17,981 bases of DNA, from contig CALERO010000137.1 in the NCBI GenBank assembly GCA_937907325.1, forward strand, positions 1-17,981, in the 5' to 3' direction. Source of the stretch: UBA4716 sp002438865 (lineage in GTDB: Bacteria > Bacillota > Clostridia > UBA1381). The notes under the pieces were generated by a model. That model worked only from the letters and a program-made list of their open reading frames with translations, was not told the DNA's origin and searched no databases. Below are positions 1 to 7,391 of this stretch, one piece after another. Made by a program: the position numbers and the translations under genes. Positions within the stretch are counted from its first letter, which is position 1. Each line of letters begins with the position of its first letter.

Positions 1-35
1 AATGCGTCCTTTGTTTTTTTCTTACTTAACTGCAT
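1..35 (-). CDS. Start of a probable ABC sugar-transporter permease, cut by the window edge
   Basis: Only the first 11 codons and two further bases are present: ATG at 35-33, then codons giving MQLSKKKTKDA. An AAAGGGG ribosome-binding site lies 8 bases upstream of the ATG. The gene follows a sugar-binding lipoprotein gene on the same strand at 57 bases. In such operons the next gene is normally a MalF/UgpA-type inner-membrane permease, and those proteins often begin with a short basic stretch like this one. The family is inferred from position, because too little protein is visible to recognise it. That a gene starts here is well supported by the site and the spacing. Confidence 0.5.
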   Translation of the reverse strand, partial: MQLSKKKTKDA

Positions 36-62
36 TTGTTATTCCCCTTTGTGGTATATTTT

Positions 63-79
63 CGGGAATGTTGTTCCCT
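63..79 (-). other. Small hairpin between binding-protein gene and permease
   Basis: GGGAA at 64-68 and TTCCC at 74-78 form a 5-base-pair stem with a 5-base loop, in the gap after the stop codon of the binding-protein gene. No U-tract follows on the minus strand. It therefore looks like an mRNA-stabilising or partial-attenuation element of the kind found between a highly expressed binding protein and its permeases, not a full terminator. The function is inference. Confidence 0.3.
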
Positions 80-91
80 GATGTTTACAGC

Positions 92-1486
92 TTATTTATA
101 TTCTGCAGGCTGCGGTTTCCAGCTCGGGTCTGCAAACTGGTGTGTATCGTAATCGGGATGATTTGCCATATATGCCTCACGTCCCTTTTTCTGATTTGCC
201 GTTGCCTGTGCAATTGCGTCATCTATTGTCATTTTTCCCGACCATACGTCTTCGAGGAACAAAGTTTTCATACTCTTAAGACCTGCCATATCACAGTTCG
301 GACCCCAGTGTGTTTCGGTTACATTCTTTGCAAGCTCCATAAAGTCCGTCCAACCCTTTTTCGGATTGTCAAGCGTTACACCCTCCATAACCTTCGGGTC
401 TGCCGGTGCGGCAACACAGCCTTTATACATTCCTGCAAGATACTCATCCGAAAGGAAGAAGTCTACAACTTTTCTTAATTTCTCAACCGGTACTTTTGAC
501 GCCGCATTTACAAACTGTGAACGTCCGTATCCGCCGTTCTGCTTATAATCGTGCTCCTCGTCTACGATAGGAAGCGGCGCAACGCCCCAGTCGCATTTTG
601 CGGGGAACTGATCGCTTAATACGCCGACATCAAAGTTAAATCCGTATTTCATACCGATGCCGCCCTCTGCAAACAATGCTCTTGCGGTATCGTTATCTAT
701 ACTGTCACCGCCGGGATATACACTTCCGTCATCTCTCATATCAAGAACAACCTGTGCATAATCCTTTAAGAATGAATAATCATAGTCATCTTCTGCGGGA
801 TTGTATGCCTGTCTGCCGCCGCTGTATACCGATGCCGGAGCCAAAATGTCTGAATTGAACCAGCCGTCCCACTTCTTCGGGTATATTATTCCGTATTCTT
901 TCTTATCTGCATTTGTAAGTTTCTTTGCGTCCTCACGCATTTCGGCAAGTGTTCTCGGCGGTTTTGCTTCGCCTTTTTCATCAACTATACCTGCAGCCTT
1001 GAACATATCCTTGTTGTACAAAAGTCCCTGTACATTTCCGACTGTTACGGGTACGCAGTAAAGCTTTCCGTTATACAAGTCCTGTGTGTTCTTTAATTTG
1101 CCGTCATACTTCTTTTTCAAATCGTCAATGTCACTGCCGTAAATATCGTCATACGCCATTATGTAGCCTTTGTCTGCAAGCGCTGTGATGCTTCCGCCGC
1201 CGAATATGTCGGGTGCCGTTCCGCTCTGCAGTGCCAGTTCAAGAGTTTGCGTAAGGCTGTCGCCGCCCTGGAGCGTGTATTCGATTTCGATACCGTCCTT
1301 CTTGCCCTGGTTCTGATTGTAGTTGTCAATCAGCTCACGTACTACGGCTTCTGCATGTGCGTCGCCGTTCCAGTATGTAACCTTGGTTACATCTCCGCTT
1401 GCCTCCTGCTTTCCGCAGCCGGCTAACATTCCCATTCCCATTGCTGCGCAAAGCGCAAGTGCCGTAAGTTTAATTGTTTTTTTCAT
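92..1486 (-). CDS. Extracellular sugar-binding lipoprotein of an ABC transporter (SBP family 1)
   Basis: The 464-residue protein captures a sugar outside the cell and hands it to the membrane permeases. Residues 1-24 form a lipoprotein signal: basic MKK, a hydrophobic run, and the lipobox LAGC with the modified cysteine at 24. The mature part follows the SBP_bac_1 pattern, with VTYWNGDAHAE after a short linker, a TAPDIF segment near residue 90, and a Trp/Tyr-rich C-terminal half; the length is typical. The start is set by AAGGAGG just upstream of ATG 1486. A permease-like gene start follows at position 35, and an AraC regulator is divergent at 1810. The substrate cannot be read directly. Malto-oligosaccharides are inferred from the nearby GH13 amylase and glycogen genes. 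Family confidence is high, substrate confidence is low. Confidence 0.93.
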   Translation of the reverse strand: MKKTIKLTALALCAAMGMGMLAGCGKQEASGDVTKVTYWNGDAHAEAVVRELIDNYNQNQGKKDGIEIEYTLQGGDSLTQTLELALQSGTAPDIFGGGSITALADKGYIMAYDDIYGSDIDDLKKKYDGKLKNTQDLYNGKLYCVPVTVGNVQGLLYNKDMFKAAGIVDEKGEAKPPRTLAEMREDAKKLTNADKKEYGIIYPKKWDGWFNSDILAPASVYSGGRQAYNPAEDDYDYSFLKDYAQVVLDMRDDGSVYPGGDSIDNDTARALFAEGGIGMKYGFNFDVGVLSDQFPAKCDWGVAPLPIVDEEHDYKQNGGYGRSQFVNAASKVPVEKLRKVVDFFLSDEYLAGMYKGCVAAPADPKVMEGVTLDNPKKGWTDFMELAKNVTETHWGPNCDMAGLKSMKTLFLEDVWSGKMTIDDAIAQATANQKKGREAYMANHPDYDTHQFADPSWKPQPAEYK

Positions 1487-1658
1487 TTCTCTTCCTCCTT
1501 AAGAAATTTTATTTTTAATTTTAACAATTACCGTGCTTGATTGTGAGCGCATTTTCGCATAAATGCCCTCGGTTTAATTTTATTTTTGTGTACTTTTGTT
1601 GCCTCCTTCTTTTCCTTTGTAATATTTGCACATCATTTCATTAATACAAATATCCTTT
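1487..1658 (-). promoter_or_regulatory. Long 5' leader of the sugar-binding protein mRNA
   Basis: The predicted transcript starts near 1658 and so carries about 170 untranslated bases. The leader holds an orphan AAGGAGG (1602-1608) with no start codon at normal distance. It also holds an inverted repeat, GAGCGCATTT (1545-1554) against AAATGCCCTC (1561-1570), with one mismatch and a 6-base loop. A possible 10-codon open frame (1560-1528) begins in that loop, preceded by GAGGG. The real ribosome-binding site lies at the end. No known riboswitch family was recognised. Confidence 0.4.
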
Positions 1659-1664
1659 TTGTTC

Positions 1665-1693
1665 ATTATATCATCATATACGTATTAAGTAAA
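1665..1693 (-). promoter_or_regulatory. Promoter of the sugar-binding protein operon
   Basis: On the minus strand: -35 TTTACT (1693-1688), a 17-base spacer, then -10 TATAAT (1670-1665) preceded by TGA, giving an extended -10 element. It faces away from the araC promoter. The glgB promoter has the same hexamers and the same TGA extension. Confidence 0.7.
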
Positions 1694-1701
1694 TCAAAAA
1701 A

Positions 1702-1729
1702 GTTAATCTCTAAAGTATAAAAAATTAAC
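1702..1729. promoter_or_regulatory. Possible operator: inverted repeat between divergent promoters
   Basis: GTTAAT (1702-1707) and ATTAAC (1724-1729) form a perfect 6-base inverted repeat separated by 16 bases. It sits between the -35 boxes of the two divergent promoters, where the AraC-type regulator encoded next door would be expected to bind. AraC-family sites are often direct repeats and this stretch is AT-rich, so chance is possible. Confidence 0.25.
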
Positions 1730-1757
1730 ATATATTCAAATTGGAAGCATTTGCCGA

Positions 1758-1787
1758 TTGACAATACAGCGATTTATATATTATAAT
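1758..1787 (+). promoter_or_regulatory. Promoter of the araC-type regulator gene
   Basis: The -35 box is TTGACA (1758-1763) and the -10 box TATAAT (1782-1787), with an 18-base spacer. Both boxes are perfect matches to the sigma-A consensus. Transcription should start near 1794, giving a very short leader before the ribosome-binding site at 1796-1803. Confidence 0.8.
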
Positions 1788-1809
1788 TACGATAAGCGAG
1801 GTGATTTTC

Positions 1810-2673
1810 ATGGCAACTTACGAATTCGGCAATCCGTTTGTAAACGATTTAATATATCCGTTCACTCTGGTAGATACGGGCTTTTCGCATTGTGACAGCG
1901 AATATTTTGTAAATCGTGTCTGTGCGCCGTATTATGCTTTTGAGTTTATAATAAGCGGAACTACATATTTTAAAATAAACGGCGAAATCCATGAGGCGCA
2001 CCGCCATGATATTGCAATTCTTCCGAAAGGCGAACAGCACTACATATATGCAACGGACGAGGATCCCTCGGAAAAGGTATGGTTTGTATGCGACGGACCG
2101 CTGATACCCAACATATTAACGGCGTATAAATTCGGCGAGCTTGAAATTCTGCACACATCGGAGCTTATAGGCGATTTTTGCCGTATATATGATATTTCCA
2201 TACAGAAAGATATTCCGAAAACGGAGCTGTTTAATATCTGCGCCGAGATTTTTCTGGAGATAGTGCAAAAAACCTCCGAGGCACAAAAGCGCTCCGATTT
2301 GCTTATGTCCGATATTGCGAACAGAATACGCTTTGAAATTGACGACAGTCCGTCGCTCAATATTAATCTTGACGATATAGTTGAGCAATGCTTTTGCACA
2401 AAGCAGTATGCAATAAATGTTTTTAAAAAAAGTTTCGGAGTAACTCCGTATCAGTACATATTAAAAAAGCGTGTCCAGACAGCAAAACATCTGCTGCGTG
2501 ACACACGCTTTTCAATAAATGAAATTGCAAAAAATGTAGGGTTTGACAATAATCATTACTTTTCTTCGTTTTTTAAAAAGGAAACCTCAATGACGCCGTC
2601 AGAATATCGGAATATGATATTCAAAAGCGCCAATGCTGCAAGACAGCAATATAAAGATGCTGCGGCAAAATGA
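1810..2673 (+). CDS. AraC-family transcriptional regulator, probably of sugar uptake
   Basis: This 287-residue DNA-binding protein is probably the sensor-regulator of the divergent sugar-transport operon. The N-terminal half, up to about residue 150, resembles the cupin-type arabinose-binding domain, with an HRHDIAILPKGEQHY segment around residues 64-78. The C-terminal ~85 residues carry the two helix-turn-helix units of the family: LDDIVEQCFCTKQYAINVFKK, then SINEIAKNVGFDNNHYFSSF and the TPSEYR signature at the end. A GTG at 1801 is in frame, but the purine-rich GCGAGGTGA (1795-1803) overlaps it and serves as ribosome-binding site for ATG 1810, so the ATG is chosen. The stop codon lies within a terminator stem. 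Its sugar ligand and its target sites are unknown. Confidence 0.9.
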   Translation: MATYEFGNPFVNDLIYPFTLVDTGFSHCDSEYFVNRVCAPYYAFEFIISGTTYFKINGEIHEAHRHDIAILPKGEQHYIYATDEDPSEKVWFVCDGPLIPNILTAYKFGELEILHTSELIGDFCRIYDISIQKDIPKTELFNICAEIFLEIVQKTSEAQKRSDLLMSDIANRIRFEIDDSPSLNINLDDIVEQCFCTKQYAINVFKKSFGVTPYQYILKKRVQTAKHLLRDTRFSINEIAKNVGFDNNHYFSSFFKKETSMTPSEYRNMIFKSANAARQQYKDAAAK

Positions 2674-2696
2674 ACTCATTTTGCCGCAGTTTTTTT
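2660..2696 (+). terminator. Rho-independent terminator of the araC-type gene
   Basis: CTGCGGCAAAATG (2660-2672) pairs perfectly with CATTTTGCCGCAG (2677-2689) over a 4-base loop, followed by seven T (2690-2696). The TGA stop (2671-2673) is inside the stem. The convergent amylase gene ends at 2695, inside the T-run, so the structure may also mark the end of that transcript, although the minus side has no good U-tract. Confidence 0.9.
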
Positions 2697-4626
2697 ACTC
2701 TGCCTTATAAATTTTTGCGCTCATTGACGGCAAATCGATATAGAAAATTCCGTCCTGTGAAATCTCCGTTTCCTCACCGCCGAACACGCTTTTCATTTCA
2801 TAAATTCCAAACCGCGCCTCGTCAAGGCGCACTCTTTCAAAGTTTTGACCCATATTAACGGCAACAACAAGCTTTTCCGCATTGTCAAAGCGCAGATACG
2901 CATACACGTTTCCTACCTTGTAAATCGTTTCAAAGCCGCCTGTCGAAAGGGCACTGTTACTGTTTCTCAAAGAAATAAGTGTTTTGTAATTTTCAAGAAC
3001 TGTCCCTGTGTTGTCATACTTGCTCATATTATCCCACGGGAAGGTACTGCGGCAGAATGGGTCACCGTATCCCGTCATACCGATTTCATCACCGTAGAAT
3101 ATGCACGGAACGCCCGGCAGTGTCATTTGCAATGCCAAAAGTACCGCCGCACGTGAACGTGCGGTATTGTATGCGTTCTCGTCAATCACATATTTCGCCT
3201 GAAATTCACGGTCAACCTCGTACCGTGACGGAGCACCGCTCATAAGAGTCATAATGCGCTCAACATCATGGCTCGAAACCATATTGAGAAGCGAATAGTA
3301 CGCACACGGCGGATAATTTTCCTTAAGGCTCATAAGTCTGCCGTCCAGCTCCTCCGCATCAATTTTGCCGAGAACTGCGTCTATAAGCGCATTGCGCATG
3401 GGGTAATTCATAACGGAGTCAAGCTCATCGCCCATAAAATACTTTCGGCGTTCGCCGTATGCCACCTTGTTTGACGCATCCTCCCAGACCTCGCCGATTA
3501 TAACGGAGTCGGACTTTGCCGATTTCGCGTTTTCCCTTAATTCTTCTATGAAAAAGTCCGGCAATTCGTCAGCAACGTCAAGCCGCCACCCCGAAGCGCC
3601 GTTTTTAAGCCATTTCTTTATTATCGAATTGTCACCGCTTAAAAGATATTTTCTCAGCTCGGGGCTGTTTTCCTCCACCTGGGGCAAAGTTTTCATTCCC
3701 CACCATGACTCGTAGTTATCCGGCCATTCACTGAAACGATACCAGCTGTAATAGGGCGATTGCTGTGACTGATATGCTCCTACAGACTCATAATTGCCGT
3801 CTTTGTTGAAATATTTGCTGTCCGAGCCGGTATGATTGAACACGCCGTCAAGAATTATGCGTATTCCGTGCTTTTCGGCAGTTTTGCAAAGCTCTTTAAA
3901 ATCCTCCTCACTGCCGAACATAGGGTCAATCTCTTCATAATTTCCCGTATCGTACTTATGGTTTGAATATGCACAAAATATCGGGTTTAAGTATATTACC
4001 GAAATGCCCAGTTCTTCAAGATACGGAAGTTTTTTTGTTATTCCCTTAAGGTTTCCGCCGAAAAAATCATTTGCCTTGTACTCACCGCCGAATTGTTCTG
4101 CCTTGTAGAACGGCTGTTCTCCCCAATTGCGCTTTATTATATCACTGCGGCTACCCAAAAATGTACCGTCCTCGTTTCCGTTAAAGAAACGGTCGGGGAA
4201 AATCTGATACGCAACGGATTTTTTAAACCAGTCGGGTGTTTTGTAGCTGTCTTTGTATACGGTTATCTGATACGCATTATCGGGTTTTTCTTTGTATACC
4301 GTACCCACACCGCCGAGTGCGCTGTAATTGTTTCCGTAATACAGTGTGTTGTCATAATTTTGAACCAACTCAAACCAATACCATATAAGCCCCGGCGTTT
4401 CGGGTGCTTTTATTTTTGCGGAATATACGGAACTGCCGTTCACGGTCAATTCATACGGCATATCAACCGCTGTTTCGTCCTCGCCGTCAATTTGGTAAAT
4501 CAGACGTACCGCAGACGGTATACCGCCGTCCGAAACTGCAAGCCGTAAAGTTATTTCCGTACCGCATACAACCGCCCCGAAAGGACTGCGGTAAAAATTT
4601 GTTCTTGAATTATGCTCTATTTTCAT
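2695..4626 (-). CDS. Cytoplasmic GH13 alpha-amylase, neopullulanase/cyclomaltodextrinase type
   Basis: The 643-residue enzyme hydrolyses imported malto-oligosaccharides, cyclodextrins or pullulan-type glucans. No signal peptide is seen, so it acts in the cytoplasm. Residues 1-110 look like the N-terminal beta-sandwich of this subgroup. The barrel begins at YQIFPDRF (140-147). The four GH13 regions are present: DGVFNH (260-265), GWRLD with nucleophile Asp350, GEVW with acid/base Glu379, and SSHD with Asp454. HKYDTGNY at 223-230 is typical of neopullulanases. AAGGGGA (4631-4637) lies 4 bases before ATG 4626. A terminator-like hairpin sits about 27 bases upstream of the ATG, leaving no room for a private promoter, so expression may depend on read-through from glgP. 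A maltogenic amylase is the main alternative within the same subgroup. Confidence 0.92.
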   Translation of the reverse strand: MKIEHNSRTNFYRSPFGAVVCGTEITLRLAVSDGGIPSAVRLIYQIDGEDETAVDMPYELTVNGSSVYSAKIKAPETPGLIWYWFELVQNYDNTLYYGNNYSALGGVGTVYKEKPDNAYQITVYKDSYKTPDWFKKSVAYQIFPDRFFNGNEDGTFLGSRSDIIKRNWGEQPFYKAEQFGGEYKANDFFGGNLKGITKKLPYLEELGISVIYLNPIFCAYSNHKYDTGNYEEIDPMFGSEEDFKELCKTAEKHGIRIILDGVFNHTGSDSKYFNKDGNYESVGAYQSQQSPYYSWYRFSEWPDNYESWWGMKTLPQVEENSPELRKYLLSGDNSIIKKWLKNGASGWRLDVADELPDFFIEELRENAKSAKSDSVIIGEVWEDASNKVAYGERRKYFMGDELDSVMNYPMRNALIDAVLGKIDAEELDGRLMSLKENYPPCAYYSLLNMVSSHDVERIMTLMSGAPSRYEVDREFQAKYVIDENAYNTARSRAAVLLALQMTLPGVPCIFYGDEIGMTGYGDPFCRSTFPWDNMSKYDNTGTVLENYKTLISLRNSNSALSTGGFETIYKVGNVYAYLRFDNAEKLVVAVNMGQNFERVRLDEARFGIYEMKSVFGGEETEISQDGIFYIDLPSMSAKIYKAE

Positions 4627-4647
4627 AATATCCCCTTAATTCAAAGA

Positions 4648-4710
4648 AGCTGTAAAAAAACCGTTTCGGTTTGCCTAAGGCAAACCGAACGTGATTGTTT
4701 TTTTACAGCT
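4648..4710 (-). terminator. Long hairpin between glgP and the amylase gene: terminator or attenuator
   Basis: On the minus strand an 11- to 13-pair stem (core GGTTTGCC/GGCAAACC, loop TTA, 4662-4691) is followed by GTTTTTTT (T-run at 4660-4654). The A-tract arm AGCTGTAAAAAAA also pairs perfectly with TTTTTTTACAGCT (4698-4710 against 4648-4660), so the whole 63 bases can close into one hairpin and it can work in both directions. It ends about 27 bases from the amylase ATG. Confidence 0.75.
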
Positions 4711-4766
4711 CTTTGCTGTTTAAAATCTTTGACTAAGACTGCCTTTTCCGATAAGCAATGTACCCA

Positions 4767-4902
4767 GCGCAAAAAGCAACGCTTTTTTTCGGACTGCTTG
4801 ATTTTTGATGCCGAGTGAATGAATTTTTCCCGACGGTGTATGTTGATACTCCGAGGGTAAAATTCATTTGCAGCGAAGCGGTCGGCGCAAAAAGCAACAG
4901 TC
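4767..4902. repeat. Imperfect palindromic element framed by 14-bp direct repeats
   Basis: GCGCAAAAAGCAAC occurs at 4767-4780 and again at 4885-4898. Between them, AATGAATTTTTCCC (4818-4831) and GGGTAAAATTCATT (4855-4868) form an inverted repeat with one mismatch. Outer arms starting near 4791 and ending near 4902 also pair imperfectly, GGACTGCTTG with CAACAGTC and GCCGA with TCGGC. No open frame of note is present. This shape suits a dispersed palindromic or MITE-like unit, or a structured 3' end of the glgP mRNA. Only one copy lies in the window. Confidence 0.45.
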
Positions 4903-4908
4903 TGACAG

Positions 4909-7389
4909 TTATTTAATGGGTGTTAAGTGCCATATCTCTTTGTTGTATTCTCCTATTGTACGGTCGCTGGAGAAGAAGCCCGACATTGCGGTATTCATAA
5001 TGGCACGCTTTGTCCATTCTTTTGTATTCTTGTAATCCTGTGAAATCTGCTCCTGCGTTTTCATATATTCTTCAAAATCTCTTATTACCATATATGTGTC
5101 GGGATAACCGTAATCACCGAACATAAGAGTCTGATACAGGTCTTTAAAGAGCTGTGTGTTGCCGTTTGAAAGACTGCCGTCAATAAGCATTTCAAGCGCA
5201 TGGCGCAGAACTGCGTTTGACGAGTAAATAGTCTTTACCTCATCACCGCCGGCATACTTTAATCTTGCGGCAACCTCGTCTGCCTTAAGACCGAAGATAT
5301 ATATATTATCCTTGCCTACCTGTTCGAGCATTTCGACATTTGCACCGTCAAGCGTACCTACGGTGAGAGCGCCGTTAAGCATAAACTTCATATTACCCGT
5401 TCCGGACGCCTCCTTGCCGGCTGTTGAAATCTGCTCCGATACATCAGCCGCAATGATAAGCTTTTCCGCAATCGAAACGCCGTAGTTTTCGATAAATACA
5501 ACCTTGATTTTTCCGTTTATTCTCGGGTCGTTGTTGATTACATCGCCCACAGAGTTAATAAGCTTTATTATAAGCTTTGCTCTTGTGTATCCCGGCGCCG
5601 CTTTTGCACCGAAAATATATGTCTTGGGGTAATAATCATAATTCGGATCTTCAAGTATTCTGTTGTATTCCGCAAGAATGTGCAGAACGTTCATCATCTG
5701 ACGCTTGTATTCGTGCAAACGCTTACACTGAACATCGAAAATCGAATCGGGATTTACCTCAATGCCGTTATGTTCCTTTATATATTCTGCAAACGCAACC
5801 TTATTTGCGTGCTTAACTGCACGGAATTTCTCCTGGAAATCCTCATCATCGGCATACTTTGCAAGACCTTTCAGCTTATCCGCATCTTTGAGCCAGCCCT
5901 TGCCTATCTTTGAATCGATAAGATTGGTGAGTCCGGGGTTGCAGTTTGCTATCCAGCGGCGGAAAGTTATACCGTTTGTTATAGCATGGAATTTGCTCTT
6001 ATCCATATTGTAATAATCAGCAAAAATATCTTTTTCAAGAATTTCCGTATGCAGCTTTGATACGCCGTTTACAGCGAAACAGCTTGCAAGACACATATTT
6101 GCCATAAATATCTGATTATCCGAAATTATAGCCATATACTTGTGCTTTGCGGTGTCGCCGGGATAAAATTCTTCGAGTCTTATCATAAGGCGTCTGTTCA
6201 TTTCCTCAGCTATCATATACAGTCTGGGGAGAATCTTTTTAAACATATCGAGAGGCCATTTTTCGAGAGCCTCACTCATTACTGTATGGTTTGTGTATGC
6301 AAACACGTGCGTAACGATTTCCCATGCTTCGTCCCAGCCAAGTCCCTTTTCGTCCATTAAAAGACGCATCATTTCGGGGATTGCCATAGTCGGGTGGGTA
6401 TCATTGATGTGGATAACCACCTTGTCGGGCAATTTTGACCAGTTTGCGCCGTTTCTGCTCTCAAACTCTTTCAAAATCCACTGCAATGTTGCCGAAACGA
6501 GGAAATACTGCTGTGTAAGTCTTAACTCTTTACCCTCGGTATGATTATCCTCCGGATAAAGCACGTTCGAGATAACCTCCGCAATATGCTTTTCCTCTAT
6601 TGCACGGGCATAATCGCCGCTGTTGAATGCTTTCATATCAAAATGATCGGGAGATTTTGCGCTCCACAATCTGAGCTTGTTTATAATTTTTGAATTGTAT
6701 CCGCAAAGCGGAACATCGTACGGCATAGCTATAACCTTGCGGTCGTTTTCATAGCGGAACACCATATGTCCGTCCTGCCAGTCGCTGTAAACATTTCCGC
6801 CGAAACGCACCTCAACCGATTCCTCGGGGCGTGCAACCTCCCATGCGTTTCCGTTTTCAAGCCACGAATCGGGAAGCTCCGTCTGAAATCCGTCTACAAT
6901 CTTCTGTCTGAACAAGCCGTATTCATATCTTAAAGTACAGCCGTATGCGGGAAGATCCATTGTTGTCAAAGAATCTATAAAGCAAGCCGCAAGACGTCCC
7001 AAACCGCCGTTTCCCAAACCTGCGTCGTTTTCAAGCTCGGCAATTTCATTTATGCTGTAGCCGAGATCCTCAAGTACGTTTTTGTACTCTTCAGTCTGCA
7101 TAAGGTTTAAGATATTTGTGCATAAAAGTCTGCCCATAAGGAACTCAAACGAAAGGTAATAAAGCTTTTTTGAACCTTCCTTTTTTACTTCCTTATGCGA
7201 CTTTGCCCACATTTCCATTATGCGGTCACGAACGGTAAGCGCACACGCAGAGTAAACCATCTGCGGAGTTGCATCCTCCATAACCTTACCGAAATGTCTG
7301 CCGACTTTTCCCACTATTTCTTTTTTCAAAGCTTCCTCAGCTGCGGTAAGCTTCTTCTTTGTGCTCTTTCCCGTTGTTGACTGTGCCAT
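4909..7389 (-). CDS. glgP: Glycogen/maltodextrin phosphorylase
   Basis: The enzyme removes glucose units from alpha-1,4-glucan ends with phosphate, giving glucose-1-phosphate; it is PLP-dependent and cytoplasmic. The 826 residues match the full-length GT35 family. Visible family signatures are YYLSFEFLMGR (77-87), NDAGLGNGGLGRLAACF (121-137), HINDTHPT (327-334), QCKRLHEYKRQ (554-564) and EASGTGNMKFMLNG (660-673) with the PLP lysine at 668. The first ~20 residues are Lys/Ser/Thr-rich. It begins 2 bases after the glgA stop, and its AAAGGAGA site lies within the end of glgA, which indicates translational coupling. In this context it breaks down glycogen made by the neighbouring genes and may also use imported maltodextrins. 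Confidence 0.97.
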   Translation of the reverse strand: MAQSTTGKSTKKKLTAAEEALKKEIVGKVGRHFGKVMEDATPQMVYSACALTVRDRIMEMWAKSHKEVKKEGSKKLYYLSFEFLMGRLLCTNILNLMQTEEYKNVLEDLGYSINEIAELENDAGLGNGGLGRLAACFIDSLTTMDLPAYGCTLRYEYGLFRQKIVDGFQTELPDSWLENGNAWEVARPEESVEVRFGGNVYSDWQDGHMVFRYENDRKVIAMPYDVPLCGYNSKIINKLRLWSAKSPDHFDMKAFNSGDYARAIEEKHIAEVISNVLYPEDNHTEGKELRLTQQYFLVSATLQWILKEFESRNGANWSKLPDKVVIHINDTHPTMAIPEMMRLLMDEKGLGWDEAWEIVTHVFAYTNHTVMSEALEKWPLDMFKKILPRLYMIAEEMNRRLMIRLEEFYPGDTAKHKYMAIISDNQIFMANMCLASCFAVNGVSKLHTEILEKDIFADYYNMDKSKFHAITNGITFRRWIANCNPGLTNLIDSKIGKGWLKDADKLKGLAKYADDEDFQEKFRAVKHANKVAFAEYIKEHNGIEVNPDSIFDVQCKRLHEYKRQMMNVLHILAEYNRILEDPNYDYYPKTYIFGAKAAPGYTRAKLIIKLINSVGDVINNDPRINGKIKVVFIENYGVSIAEKLIIAADVSEQISTAGKEASGTGNMKFMLNGALTVGTLDGANVEMLEQVGKDNIYIFGLKADEVAARLKYAGGDEVKTIYSSNAVLRHALEMLIDGSLSNGNTQLFKDLYQTLMFGDYGYPDTYMVIRDFEEYMKTQEQISQDYKNTKEWTKRAIMNTAMSGFFSSDRTIGEYNKEIWHLTPIK

Positions 7390-7391
7390 AA

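Noticed and set aside
4612..4818. A 68-codon plus-strand frame between the amylase gene and glgP
   Set aside because: It runs through the terminator hairpin and part of the palindromic element, and its product is low-complexity with no ribosome-binding site.
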